Assembly (NCBI RefSeq): GCF_900111765.1
Contig: NZ_FOIB01000005.1
Location: 124,001-188,000, forward strand
Reading direction: 5' to 3'
Source of the DNA: Myxococcus fulvus
GTDB lineage: Bacteria; Myxococcota; Myxococcia; Myxococcales; Myxococcaceae
DNA length: 64,000 nt
A model generated the notes under the pieces. That model did no database searches. It was not told the origin of the DNA and worked only from the letters and a program-made list of their open reading frames with translations. Below, piece after piece: positions 8,049 through 16,267 of this stretch. How positions within the stretch are numbered: the first letter of the stretch is position 1; every line of letters begins with the position of its first letter. The translations under genes and the position numbers were made by a program.

Positions 8049-11000
8049 TCAGCGCTTCGACCGAGGCTTGCTCGTACTGCCGCGAGGCTTGCTCGGGGAC
8101 GCGGACTTCTTGGCCTTTTTCGCGGCGGGCTTCGTCGGAGCGCGGGCCGTCTTGGACTTCGCGGGCACGGCCTTGGCCTTCGCCGGCTTCGATTTGGGCG
8201 TCGTGACCTTGGCCTTGGCGGGCTTGGACTTGGGCGTCGGGGTCTTCGCCTTGGCCGACTTCGCCTTGGGCGTCTTCTTCGCGGCCACGGGCTTCTTCGC
8301 GGACTTCTTCGTGGCGGCGGGCCTGGTGGCCGTCTTCCGCGCGCTCGCAGTGGAGGACTCGCGCTTCGGCTTCGCACGCGGGGAGCGCTTCTTCGCGGGT
8401 GCCTCGCCCACGACCTCCGCGTCCATCACGTCCGCCGGACGGACCCGCGAAGCAGGCTGCGTCACCGGGCGGGTGACCGCTTCCGGAGAGGACGTCACCA
8501 CGGGCTCCGCGGTCAGCACCACCTCTGGCGTCGCACGAGCCGGCGGCTCCACGTGCGTCGTCACGTCGTGCGACTCACGGGCCACTGGCGGCTTCGCGGG
8601 AGGCTCTGCGGGAACGGAGGGCTGCCAGTTCTCGGGCGAGAACGCGGCGTCCGTCTCCTCACGAGGCTTCGGCGGTTCGAACTTCGGCGGCGGCCGGTTG
8701 TGGAAGCGCGCGTCCTTCGAGGCGGGCTTCCCGCCATGCCCGTGCTTCTGCGGCGCGTGCGGACGCCCGCCCTTGGCACCACTGGCACCGCCACCCCGCT
8801 GCCCCTGCGCGGCCAGGGCACGGAGCCGGTCGAAGCCGGGATGCGGCGAGCCGCCCGTCGCCTCGGGCGCGGAGGGGGCCTCCCACGTCTTCACGGCGGA
8901 GGACTCCTGCTCCACCGGCTGTTCGCCTCGCGCCTCGGCGCCCTGCTGCTCGGGCCGCACGAAGACCCGACGCTTCTCGCCGTGGCCCTCCTGTCCGTGG
9001 GGCTTGTTCGCGGACTCGTCGCGCCAGGGCTGCTTGAGCTTCTCCTCGCCCCGCGCGGGCTCCTCACGGCGCCCTTCCCGCACGAACCGACCGCGGGGAC
9101 TCGCGGGCTCCTCGCGCGCGGCCCAGCCACGGGCGGAGCCCTGCTTCTTCTCGTCGCGCTCCGAGCGTCCCGGCCGATCCGCCCGATGCTTGCCGTGCGC
9201 CACCTGCTCGCGGCGCTCGGGACGACGGTGCGAGAACGTCCCGCCCTCGCGACGCGCCAGCGGTGCCTCGCCGTCGAACTGGAGCGCCTCGAAATCAATC
9301 TTCCGCGCCGTCGGGTTCGCCGACAGCAGCCGCACGCGCAGCTTCTGGCCCACGCGGACGCGGCGCCCGTTCGGATACACCAGCGCGTGCGTCTGCTTGT
9401 CCAGCTTCGAGCCCGGCCCCAGCGTCTCCGCCTTCACCAGGCCCTCGACGTGCACCTCGTCCAGCTCGACGAAGAAGCCGAAGTCGGTGATGGCCGCGAT
9501 GGTGGCCGCGAACTCCTCGCCGACGCGGTCCTTCATCATCAGGGCCGCGTAGAAGGAGACCACCTCGCGCTCCACCTGCATGGCCGCGCGCTCGCGATCC
9601 GAGCACTGCATCGCCATGTCCTCGAGCTTCTCCTCCTCGCGCTCGAGCACGGCCTCCGACGGCTTGCGGCCCTGCCGCGCCCAGTGGGCCTTGAGCAGCC
9701 GGTGCACCAGCAGGTCCGGGTAGCGACGGATGGGCGAGGTGAAGTGCAGGTAGTGCTCGGCCGCGAGCCCGTAGTGCCCCACCTTCGAGGCCGTGTACAC
9801 GGCCTGCATCATCGAGCGCAGCAGCAGCTGGTTCAGCGCCCGCTGCTCTGGGTGGCCCGAAAGCTGGCTGATGAACGCGTCCAGCTCCTTCGACGACACC
9901 CCGTCCTCGAAGCGCAGCTTGAAGCCATACGCCTGCGCCAGCGCCGCGAAGGCCGCCAGCTTCTCCTCGTCCGGCTCGCCGTGGAACCGGTACACCGTGG
10001 GCAGGCCCTCGTCCTGGAAGAAGCGCGCCACCGCCTCGTTGGCGGCGAGCATGCACTCCTCGATGAGACGGTGGCTGTCCTTGCGCTCGCGCTTGTCCAT
10101 GCGCTCGGGCAGGCCGTCCTTGCCCACTACGACCTTGTGCTCGGGCAGGTCGAAGTCGATGGCGCCGCGCTCCTTGCGCATCTTCATCAGCGCCCGCGCC
10201 AGCGACATCATCCGCTCGAAGTGCGGCTTGAAGGCGTTGCGGTGCGGCACGTCCTTGCCCTCGAGGACGTCCTGCACCTCGTTGTACGTGCACCGCGCCT
10301 GGCTGCGCATCACCGCCGGGTACAGCGTGGACGAGCGCCGCTGGCCCTGGGTGTCGAACGTCATGTCCGCCACCATGCACAGCCGGTCCTCGTCCGGACG
10401 CAGCGAGCAGATGCCGTTGCTCAGCCGCTCCGGGAGCATCGGCAGCACCCGGTCCGGCAGGTACACGGACGTCGCGCGCCGGAGCGCCTCCGAGTCCAGC
10501 GCGCTGCGCTCGCGCACGTAGTGCGTCACGTCCGCGATGGCCACCACCAGCCGCCAGCCACCCGGCTGCTCCTCCACGTACACCGCGTCGTCGAAGTCGC
10601 GCGCGTCCTCGCCGTCGATGGTGACCAGCGCCATCGCGCGCAAGTCCCTGCGCTGCTCGCCGCGCGCCTCGTCCTCGGACACCGTGACGGCGTAGCGGTC
10701 CGCCTCGTCCATGACCTCTGGCGGGAACTCATCCGAGAAGCCCTGCGAGTAGGCGATGCCAATCACCTCGGAGCTGGGCGTGCCGGGCTTGCCGAGCGAG
10801 CCGGCCACCTCGCCGATCAGCCCGCGCCCTGGATCCAACAGGTTCGCGCCCACGCCCAGCCGCACCTTCACCAGGTCGCCCTCCTGGGCCATCTGGGTGA
10901 AGGGCACGCGGATGGGCCCCGGCAGGCTCGTGTCCGTCGGCAGCACCAGCGCGTGACGCCCGTGCGCGGTGTAGACGCCCACCGCCAGCTCGCGGCGTCG

Positions 11001-11648
11001 GTCCACCACCTGCACCAGCCGACCCTCGTACCGTCCGGGCCGCCCCGCCACCTCCACCACCACCCGATCATTGTCGAGCGCGCGCTGCGCCTCGCCCGGC
11101 GGCAGGAAGATGTTCTCGCCCTCACCCGACACCGGGTGCACGAAGCCGAAGCCGTTCTGGTGCACGTGGAGGATGCCCTCCACCGTGTCGAGCACCTCGC
11201 CGAAGCGCCGCTCCCTCCGGCCTCGCTGCCCGGAGCGCTCACGCCACTCCTCGCGCCGGCCACCGCCATGGCGTCCGGCGTCGCGGGCGCCGGGTGAAGA
11301 AGCACCACGGCCCTGGAAACCGCCGCCTTCCTGGCCGCGCCCTCCATGCCCCTGGAAGCGGGCGCGGGAGTCGTTCGAGTGGGCCTTGCCGAAGCGGGGC
11401 GCGTCCGGACGCGCTTGCTCATGGACCGCGGGGGGAGGACGCGCGGCCTCGTCACGACGGGGGCCGGGGCGCAGGAAGCGCTTGCCCTCCTTGACGATGG
11501 TGCCCTGACGGACCAGCTCGCGCAGGGCGCGCTTGAGGTCGGTCTGCTGGCCAGGATGCAGGCCCGCGAGGCGCAGGAGCTCCTTGATGCCCAGCGGGTG
11601 GTCTGCGTCGGAGAGAATCTGCTGGAGAAGGTCGGGAGGAATGCTCAC
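8049..11648 (-). CDS. rnr: Ribonuclease R with a 400-residue basic tail
   Basis: A 3'-5' exoribonuclease of the RNB family that degrades structured RNA. Residues 1-60 form the N-terminal winged helix. Cold-shock domains follow at ~150-320, then the RNB catalytic domain (~335-660) with the conserved acidic cluster DGEDARDFDDAVYVEE, and an S1 RNA-binding domain (~705-790, ITDFGFFVELDEVHVEGLV). The last ~400 residues are unusual: a charged, low-complexity Arg/Glu/Gly-rich linker, then Ala/Lys/Pro repeats like a histone H1 tail. Typical RNase R is about 750-850 residues, so this is 1.4 times larger. The tail could bind RNA or ribosomes. The gene follows the H1-like gene at 11757, separated by two hairpins. 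Confidence 0.95.
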   Translation of the reverse strand: MSIPPDLLQQILSDADHPLGIKELLRLAGLHPGQQTDLKRALRELVRQGTIVKEGKRFLRPGPRRDEAARPPPAVHEQARPDAPRFGKAHSNDSRARFQGHGGRGQEGGGFQGRGASSPGARDAGRHGGGRREEWRERSGQRGRRERRFGEVLDTVEGILHVHQNGFGFVHPVSGEGENIFLPPGEAQRALDNDRVVVEVAGRPGRYEGRLVQVVDRRRELAVGVYTAHGRHALVLPTDTSLPGPIRVPFTQMAQEGDLVKVRLGVGANLLDPGRGLIGEVAGSLGKPGTPSSEVIGIAYSQGFSDEFPPEVMDEADRYAVTVSEDEARGEQRRDLRAMALVTIDGEDARDFDDAVYVEEQPGGWRLVVAIADVTHYVRERSALDSEALRRATSVYLPDRVLPMLPERLSNGICSLRPDEDRLCMVADMTFDTQGQRRSSTLYPAVMRSQARCTYNEVQDVLEGKDVPHRNAFKPHFERMMSLARALMKMRKERGAIDFDLPEHKVVVGKDGLPERMDKRERKDSHRLIEECMLAANEAVARFFQDEGLPTVYRFHGEPDEEKLAAFAALAQAYGFKLRFEDGVSSKELDAFISQLSGHPEQRALNQLLLRSMMQAVYTASKVGHYGLAAEHYLHFTSPIRRYPDLLVHRLLKAHWARQGRKPSEAVLEREEEKLEDMAMQCSDRERAAMQVEREVVSFYAALMMKDRVGEEFAATIAAITDFGFFVELDEVHVEGLVKAETLGPGSKLDKQTHALVYPNGRRVRVGQKLRVRLLSANPTARKIDFEALQFDGEAPLARREGGTFSHRRPERREQVAHGKHRADRPGRSERDEKKQGSARGWAAREEPASPRGRFVREGRREEPARGEEKLKQPWRDESANKPHGQEGHGEKRRVFVRPEQQGAEARGEQPVEQESSAVKTWEAPSAPEATGGSPHPGFDRLRALAAQGQRGGGASGAKGGRPHAPQKHGHGGKPASKDARFHNRPPPKFEPPKPREETDAAFSPENWQPSVPAEPPAKPPVARESHDVTTHVEPPARATPEVVLTAEPVVTSSPEAVTRPVTQPASRVRPADVMDAEVVGEAPAKKRSPRAKPKRESSTASARKTATRPAATKKSAKKPVAAKKTPKAKSAKAKTPTPKSKPAKAKVTTPKSKPAKAKAVPAKSKTARAPTKPAAKKAKKSASPSKPRGSTSKPRSKR

Positions 11649-11663
11649 GGTGGGGTCGCGGCT

Positions 11664-11699
11664 CGGCCGCTACGGGAACGGGTAAGCCCGAAGCGGCCG
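11664..11699. other. Hairpin in the rnr 5' leader
   Basis: CGGCCGCT (11664-11671) pairs perfectly with AGCGGCCG (11692-11699), with an inner CGGG-taag-CCCG stem. It ends 16 nt before the rnr ATG, so in the mRNA it would sit next to or over the ribosome binding region, which shows no strong Shine-Dalgarno. It may limit rnr translation; this is inferred from position only. Confidence 0.35.
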
Positions 11700-11724
11700 G
11701 GCGGGAACCCCCCGGCGACCGACT

Positions 11725-11751
11725 GCTTCCCGGAGTCCTCCTCCGGGAAGC
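11725..11751 (-). terminator. Perfect 11-bp hairpin after the H1-like gene
   Basis: GCTTCCCGGAG (11725-11735) and CTCCGGGAAGC (11741-11751) form an uninterrupted 11-bp stem with a 5-nt loop, only 6 nt after the stop codon at 11757. It lacks a U tract but its placement fits a terminator or a 3'-end stabiliser between this gene and rnr. Confidence 0.5.
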
Positions 11752-11756
11752 GACTT

Positions 11757-13172
11757 TCAGGGCTTGACCGTGACGTTGATCTTGAAGGAGCGGTCCACCA
11801 GGCCCGGCGCGAGCGCCTTGGCCAGGAAGAACTCCACCTCGGATGTCCCCGGGTTGCGGGGGGTGAAGAAGAACTCTCGAGTGGCCGGTCCCCCATTGAG
11901 ACCTGGCTCGAAGTTGGCCTCGCGCAGACCCACGCGCTTGGCGGCGGTGGGCTCGATGGCCCAGGTGAAGCCCGGCTGCTCGGGCAGGCGCACGGTGAGG
12001 CCGTGGTTGAGCTTCACGTCCACGCTCGTGGGCACCTCGCCCTCGATGTGGACCAGCTCCATCTCGTCGCGGGAGACCGCGCGCGCCTCGGACGGACGGG
12101 GCTCCACGTTCTCCGCGCCGATGCGGCCGCCCCAGCCGGACGTCTTGTCCACCACGCCCATGACCTGCAGCGTGTGACCCACGAACTTGCGCAGCCCCTT
12201 CACGGCGGCCTTGCCCTCGATGAGGAACGAGACCTGCTGACGGGTGCCGCCGTTGGACACGACGAGCACGAACTCCTCGCCCGTCATCTCGAGGTTGCCG
12301 CGCACCGCCGCGAAGCCCTTGATGCCCGCGCCCATGCCGGCCGCCGTCACCATGGAGACCTCGCCGGGCGACAGGTAGCGCAGCCGCGGCTCGGTGTCCG
12401 CGGGGGGCGCCTCCACCACCTCGGCCTCCGGCTTCTTGGCGGAGTACTTGCGCACGTCCACCACGCCGCCGTGATTGGTCGTCTTGCGGATCAACCCGCT
12501 GACGGAGACCTTGTGGTTCACGTACGCCGGGAGGACCTCCTGGTCCGGTCCCTGGAGCAGGAAGGTGAGCTCTCGCTTGTCGCGTCCCACCACCACCAGG
12601 TTGGGCATCTCGTTGAGGACGACCAGGCGGCCCTTGAGGCTGCCCTCGCCCGTCACGCCGCGGCCCTCGCCGGCGGTGAGAAGCTGCTCCATCTCGCGCT
12701 TGGTGAGCGGCTCGCCCGGGGGCGGCAGCTTGGTGGCGCGGGGACGGGGCTTCTCCACGGCGGGGATGACGGGCGCGGAGGTCTTGGAGCCCGCCTTGCC
12801 ACCGGCGGACTTGCCAGCGGGCGCCTTCGCCGCGGGGGCGGCCGGAGCCTTGGCCGTGGCGGACTTCGCGGCGGGAGCGGGCTTGGCGGCGGACTTCTTG
12901 GTCGCGGCGACCTTCTCGGTCTTCTCCACCTTCTCGGCGGCCTTGCCCTTCTCGGGGGCCACCTCCGCGGCCACCTTCTTCGCGGCGGACTTCGCGCCCT
13001 TGGCCACCGTCTCCGCGACGGCCTTGACCACCTTCGTCGTCGAGGTGGCGACGCGCTTGGACGCGTTCTTGATCAGATCCAGCCGGGCGGATTTATCCTT
13101 CTTCGCGGCGGGCTTCGCGCCAGTCTTTCCAGCGGGAGTCGCCTTCTTGGCCCCGGACTTGGGCTTGGCCAT
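11757..13172 (-). CDS. Histone-H1-like protein with chagasin-like C-terminal domain
   Basis: 471 residues. Residues ~1-145 are Ala/Lys/Pro-rich repeats (AAKK, PAAKSATAKAPAAPAAK) typical of bacterial H1-like DNA-binding tails. The middle (~150-360) holds two beta-rich modules of similar pattern (LTFLLQGPDQEVLPAYVNHK... and VSFLIEGKAAVKGLRKFVGH...), perhaps OB-like folds. The last ~100 residues resemble the I42/chagasin protease-inhibitor fold: LPEQPGFTWAI in the place of the NPTTG loop, GLNGG, and a terminal FKINVTV strand. A good Shine-Dalgarno (AAGGAGA) precedes ATG 13172, and a sigma-70-like promoter lies at 13262-13290. No signal peptide, so it is cytoplasmic. It may be a nucleoid protein; the domain assignments beyond the tail are tentative. 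Confidence 0.7.
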   Translation of the reverse strand: MAKPKSGAKKATPAGKTGAKPAAKKDKSARLDLIKNASKRVATSTTKVVKAVAETVAKGAKSAAKKVAAEVAPEKGKAAEKVEKTEKVAATKKSAAKPAPAAKSATAKAPAAPAAKAPAGKSAGGKAGSKTSAPVIPAVEKPRPRATKLPPPGEPLTKREMEQLLTAGEGRGVTGEGSLKGRLVVLNEMPNLVVVGRDKRELTFLLQGPDQEVLPAYVNHKVSVSGLIRKTTNHGGVVDVRKYSAKKPEAEVVEAPPADTEPRLRYLSPGEVSMVTAAGMGAGIKGFAAVRGNLEMTGEEFVLVVSNGGTRQQVSFLIEGKAAVKGLRKFVGHTLQVMGVVDKTSGWGGRIGAENVEPRPSEARAVSRDEMELVHIEGEVPTSVDVKLNHGLTVRLPEQPGFTWAIEPTAAKRVGLREANFEPGLNGGPATREFFFTPRNPGTSEVEFFLAKALAPGLVDRSFKINVTVKP

Positions 13173-13261
13173 CGACGCTGTCTCCTTGAGAGTTCCCGTG
13201 TACTTTCAACGGGTTGCCAAGCCACCCCCAGGAGGACTGGCAGGCTTCGCGATGATTGGAG

Positions 13262-13290
13262 CTTGTAACGATGATCAGCAGGGCTGTCAA
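13262..13290 (-). promoter_or_regulatory. Sigma-70-type promoter of the H1-like gene
   Basis: Minus-strand TTGACA (13290-13285), 17-bp spacer, TACAAG (13267-13262). The expected start point near 13255 would give an ~80-nt leader to ATG 13172. It is divergent from moeA. Confidence 0.5.
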
Positions 13291-13347
13291 ACTAACACTT
13301 GATTTTCTCTCGGACTTTGGGTGCGAACGGCCCTGGAGAACACGCGC

Positions 13348-14580
13348 ATGAACGACGCCGCGACACTGCTGCCGGAGGACGAGGCCCGGGCCCGGGTGCT
13401 GGCCCTCGTTCCCCCCCTGGCCACCGAGTGGGTGTCCCTGGACGAGGGCCTGGGCCGGACGCTGGCGGAGGACGTGATGGCTCAGCGCACCCTGCCCCCC
13501 TGGGACAACTCGGCCATGGACGGCTACGCGGTGCGCGCCTCCGACCTCACGGGTCCGCTGCCGGTGAGACTGCCCGTGTTGGAGACGGTCTACGCGGGCG
13601 CCATGCCCCGGCACGAGGTCCGCCCGGGCACCTGCGTGCGGATCATGACCGGCGCGCCCCTGCCCGACGGCGCGGACGCGGTGGTGATGCGCGAGCGCGC
13701 CCGCCCCGTCCCCAACGGCGGCGCGGATCAGGTGGACATCCTGGAGGCGGTGGAGTCCGGCCAGTTCGTGCGGCCCCGGGGCGAGGACGCCCACGAGGGG
13801 GCCCTGCTGCTCGGCCGGGGCACGCCCCTGGGCATCCCCGAGCTGGGGCTGTTGTGGGGCCAGGGCCAGCTGTCCATCCCCGTCCCCCGCGCGCCCCGGG
13901 TGGCCATCCTCTCCACCGGGGACGAGCTGTGCCGGGCCGACGAGCCCCCCAAGGGCCGCATCGTCGACACCAACGCCCCGTCCCTGGCGCTCGCGGTGCG
14001 CCGCGCGGGCGGGCTGCCGTCCCTGCTGGGCATCGCGCAGGACACGCGGGACTCGGTGAGCGAGGCCCTGTCTCGCGCCCACGGCTTCGACGTGGTGCTC
14101 ACCAGCGCGGGCGTGTCCGTGGGCGAGCGGGACTACGTGAAGGAGGTCCTCGCGGCCCTGGGCGTGGAGCAGCACCTGTGGCGCGTGGCCATCAAGCCCG
14201 GCAAGCCGCTGGTGGTGGGCAAGCGGGGCAGCACGCTGTTCTTCGGCCTGCCGGGCAACCCCACGTCGTCCCTGGTGACGTTCGAGCTGTTCGTCCGGCC
14301 CGCGCTGCGCCGCCTGCTGGGACACGCGGACGTGGCCCCCGCCCGGGTGTCCGGGCGGTTGGACGGCCGCCTGTCCAAGAGCCCAGGGCTGGCCCATTTC
14401 GTGCGGGTGACGGCCACCTGGCGGGAAGGAAGCTTGTGGGCACGGCCGTTGTCCACCCAGACGTCCGGAGCGCTGCGCTCCGCGGCCTCCGCGACGCACC
14501 TGCTGCACTTCCCGAGGGACGCCAGCAGCTTGTCTCATGGGGACGGTGTCGAGTTGCTACCGGTCTCCTGGGGGGCTTGA
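13348..14580 (+). CDS. moeA: Molybdopterin molybdenumtransferase MoeA
   Basis: 410 residues. MoeA inserts molybdate into adenylylated molybdopterin, the last step of Mo-cofactor synthesis. Recognised by PWDNSAMDGYAVR near the N-terminus, GEDAHEGALLL, STGDELC followed by GRIVDTNAPSL (MPT-binding domain), TSAGVSVGERDYV, and GLPGNPTSSLV. The length matches the family (~400). The start is ATG 13348, preceded by GGAG at good spacing; an in-frame GTG at 13321 lacks one. moaA lies separately at 36.1 kb, so the pathway is scattered. The gene is followed by ribA on the same strand after a 125-bp gap. Confidence 0.95.
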   Translation: MNDAATLLPEDEARARVLALVPPLATEWVSLDEGLGRTLAEDVMAQRTLPPWDNSAMDGYAVRASDLTGPLPVRLPVLETVYAGAMPRHEVRPGTCVRIMTGAPLPDGADAVVMRERARPVPNGGADQVDILEAVESGQFVRPRGEDAHEGALLLGRGTPLGIPELGLLWGQGQLSIPVPRAPRVAILSTGDELCRADEPPKGRIVDTNAPSLALAVRRAGGLPSLLGIAQDTRDSVSEALSRAHGFDVVLTSAGVSVGERDYVKEVLAALGVEQHLWRVAIKPGKPLVVGKRGSTLFFGLPGNPTSSLVTFELFVRPALRRLLGHADVAPARVSGRLDGRLSKSPGLAHFVRVTATWREGSLWARPLSTQTSGALRSAASATHLLHFPRDASSLSHGDGVELLPVSWGA

Positions 14581-14705
14581 GAAACCGAAGGCGTCCTTCA
14601 CGCATCCTTCCCGCGATTCCGGGTGGGCTCCGTTGGTGAGTCCGCCTTGACTTGCGTTCCGTGGGGCACCAAACAGGGAGCCTCGCAGCCGGAGAACAGA
14701 ACACC

Positions 14706-15380
14706 ATGTCGGATACTCGCTCACCCCAGGTCCTTCCGACCCGAAAGCCCACCCAGCATCTGGAGCGCTTCTCGGAGGCGGACGTCCCCACGGGGCGTGG
14801 ACCGCTGAGGACCATCGTCTTCCGGGACAAGCGCAACGGCCGGGAGCACGTGGCGCTCGTGGCGGGGAACGTGTCGGGCGTGGAGGGGGTGCCGGTGCGC
14901 ATCCACTCCGAGTGCCTGACGAGCGAGGTCTTCGGCAGCCTCAAGTGCGACTGCCGCGAGCAGTTGGACCGGGCGCTGGACTTCATCACCCAGCAGGGCC
15001 TGGGCGTGGTGCTCTACCTGCGGCAGGAGGGCCGGGGCATCGGCCTGGGGAACAAGATCAAGGCGTACGCGCTGCAGGCCAAGGGGCTGGACACGTACGA
15101 GGCGAACCGGCAGCTGGGCTTCGCGGACGACCTGCGCAGCTACGACATCGCCGCGGAGATGCTGCGCTCGCTGGACGTACGCTCGGTGGACCTCATCACC
15201 AACAACCCGCTGAAGATCGCCGGGATGGTGGAGGAAGGGATTCCGGTCCTGCGTCGAATCCCTTCCCGGACCGAGCACAATCCGCATAACGTCGACTACC
15301 TGAGGACGAAGCGCGAGCGTACGGGGCACCTGATTGAGCTCTTCGCCGAGGACGACGACACGGAAGCCAAGGCCGGCTGA
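14706..15380 (+). CDS. ribA: GTP cyclohydrolase II (riboflavin synthesis)
   Basis: 224 residues. It converts GTP to 2,5-diamino-6-ribosylamino-4-pyrimidinone phosphate, formate and pyrophosphate, the first riboflavin step. Zinc ligands are seen in CLTSEVFGSLKCDC, the active-site arginine and GTP-binding motif in LRQEGRGIGL, and the family end motif NPHNVDYLRTK. It is the stand-alone form, without a fused RibB domain. Start chosen at ATG 14706, with GGAG 11 nt upstream; upstream in-frame codons are not conserved-looking. Its 3' end overlaps the next gene by up to 47 nt. Confidence 0.95.
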   Translation: MSDTRSPQVLPTRKPTQHLERFSEADVPTGRGPLRTIVFRDKRNGREHVALVAGNVSGVEGVPVRIHSECLTSEVFGSLKCDCREQLDRALDFITQQGLGVVLYLRQEGRGIGLGNKIKAYALQAKGLDTYEANRQLGFADDLRSYDIAAEMLRSLDVRSVDLITNNPLKIAGMVEEGIPVLRRIPSRTEHNPHNVDYLRTKRERTGHLIELFAEDDDTEAKAG

Positions 15381-16266
15381 GAAGACGCCCGCGCGGCGGC
15401 GCAACACCGCCGTGCGCAATCAGGCGCGCGTGCCGTTCGAGGTGCGCTTCTGGGGTGTGCGCGGTTCCATCCCCGCCCCGGGTCCGCAGACGAAGCGCTA
15501 CGGTGGCAACACGCCGTGCGTGGAGGTGCGGTGTGGGGACGAGCTGCTCATCTTCGACCTGGGCTCCGGCGCGAGAGCGCTGGGTGACTCGCTGCTGGCG
15601 TCGGGCACGTCGCCGGTGCGCGGCAACATCTTCATCTCGCACTACCACTACGACCACCTGCAGGGGCTGCCCTTCTTCGCGCCCATCTTCATCCCGACGA
15701 GCGAGCTGACGGTGAACGGGCCCGCGCGCAACGGGCGCAGCACGCGCGAGCTGCTCAGCGGGCAGATGGTGCAGCCCTACTTCCCGGTGACGGCCGAGGG
15801 CGCGTTCCGCGCGAAGCTGACGTATCGGGACCTGGCGCCCGGGGACACGCTGCAGGTGGGCCCCGCGAAGGTGCGGTGGCTGGAGCTGAACCACCCGGGT
15901 GGCAACCTGGGCTACCGCGTGGAGTGCGGCGACAAGTCCGTGGTGTACGCGACGGACGTGGAGCACGGCAGCGAGCTGGACGCGGCGATGTTCGAGTTCG
16001 CGCGCGGCGCGGACCTGTTCATCTACGACTCCATGTACACGGAGGACGAGTACCACGGCCGCTGTGGGCCGGCGCGCACGGGCTGGGGGCACTCGACGTG
16101 GCAGGCCGCCGTGGCCGCCGCGGACGCGGCCGAGGTCAAGACGCTGGTGCTCTTCCACCACGACCCTTCGCGCGACGACGCGGCCATGGACAAGCTGCTG
16201 CGTCAGGTGCGCAAGCACCGCCCGGAGGCCATCGCCGCCAAGGAGGCGATGGTCCTCACGCTGTAG
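15334..16266 (+). CDS. Metallo-beta-lactamase-fold hydrolase
   Basis: Up to 310 residues. The MBL signature is HYHYDHLQG (HxHxDH), followed by a metal-ligand His (LNHPGG), an Asp (ATDVEHG) and a terminal His (FHHDPSRDD). The opening FWGVRGSIPAPG...RYGGNTPC is typical of the subgroup annotated near PqsE-like and cyclic-nucleotide phosphodiesterase-like MBL proteins. The substrate is unknown. The first start in the frame is TTG 15334 (GGGG upstream), giving a 47-nt overlap with ribA; a GTG at 15412 would remove the overlap and most of a basic, poorly conserved N-terminus. It ends 1 bp before the converging lipB stop. Confidence 0.8.
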   Translation: MSSSPRTTTRKPRPAEKTPARRRNTAVRNQARVPFEVRFWGVRGSIPAPGPQTKRYGGNTPCVEVRCGDELLIFDLGSGARALGDSLLASGTSPVRGNIFISHYHYDHLQGLPFFAPIFIPTSELTVNGPARNGRSTRELLSGQMVQPYFPVTAEGAFRAKLTYRDLAPGDTLQVGPAKVRWLELNHPGGNLGYRVECGDKSVVYATDVEHGSELDAAMFEFARGADLFIYDSMYTEDEYHGRCGPARTGWGHSTWQAAVAAADAAEVKTLVLFHHDPSRDDAAMDKLLRQVRKHRPEAIAAKEAMVLTL

Positions 16267-16267
16267 C

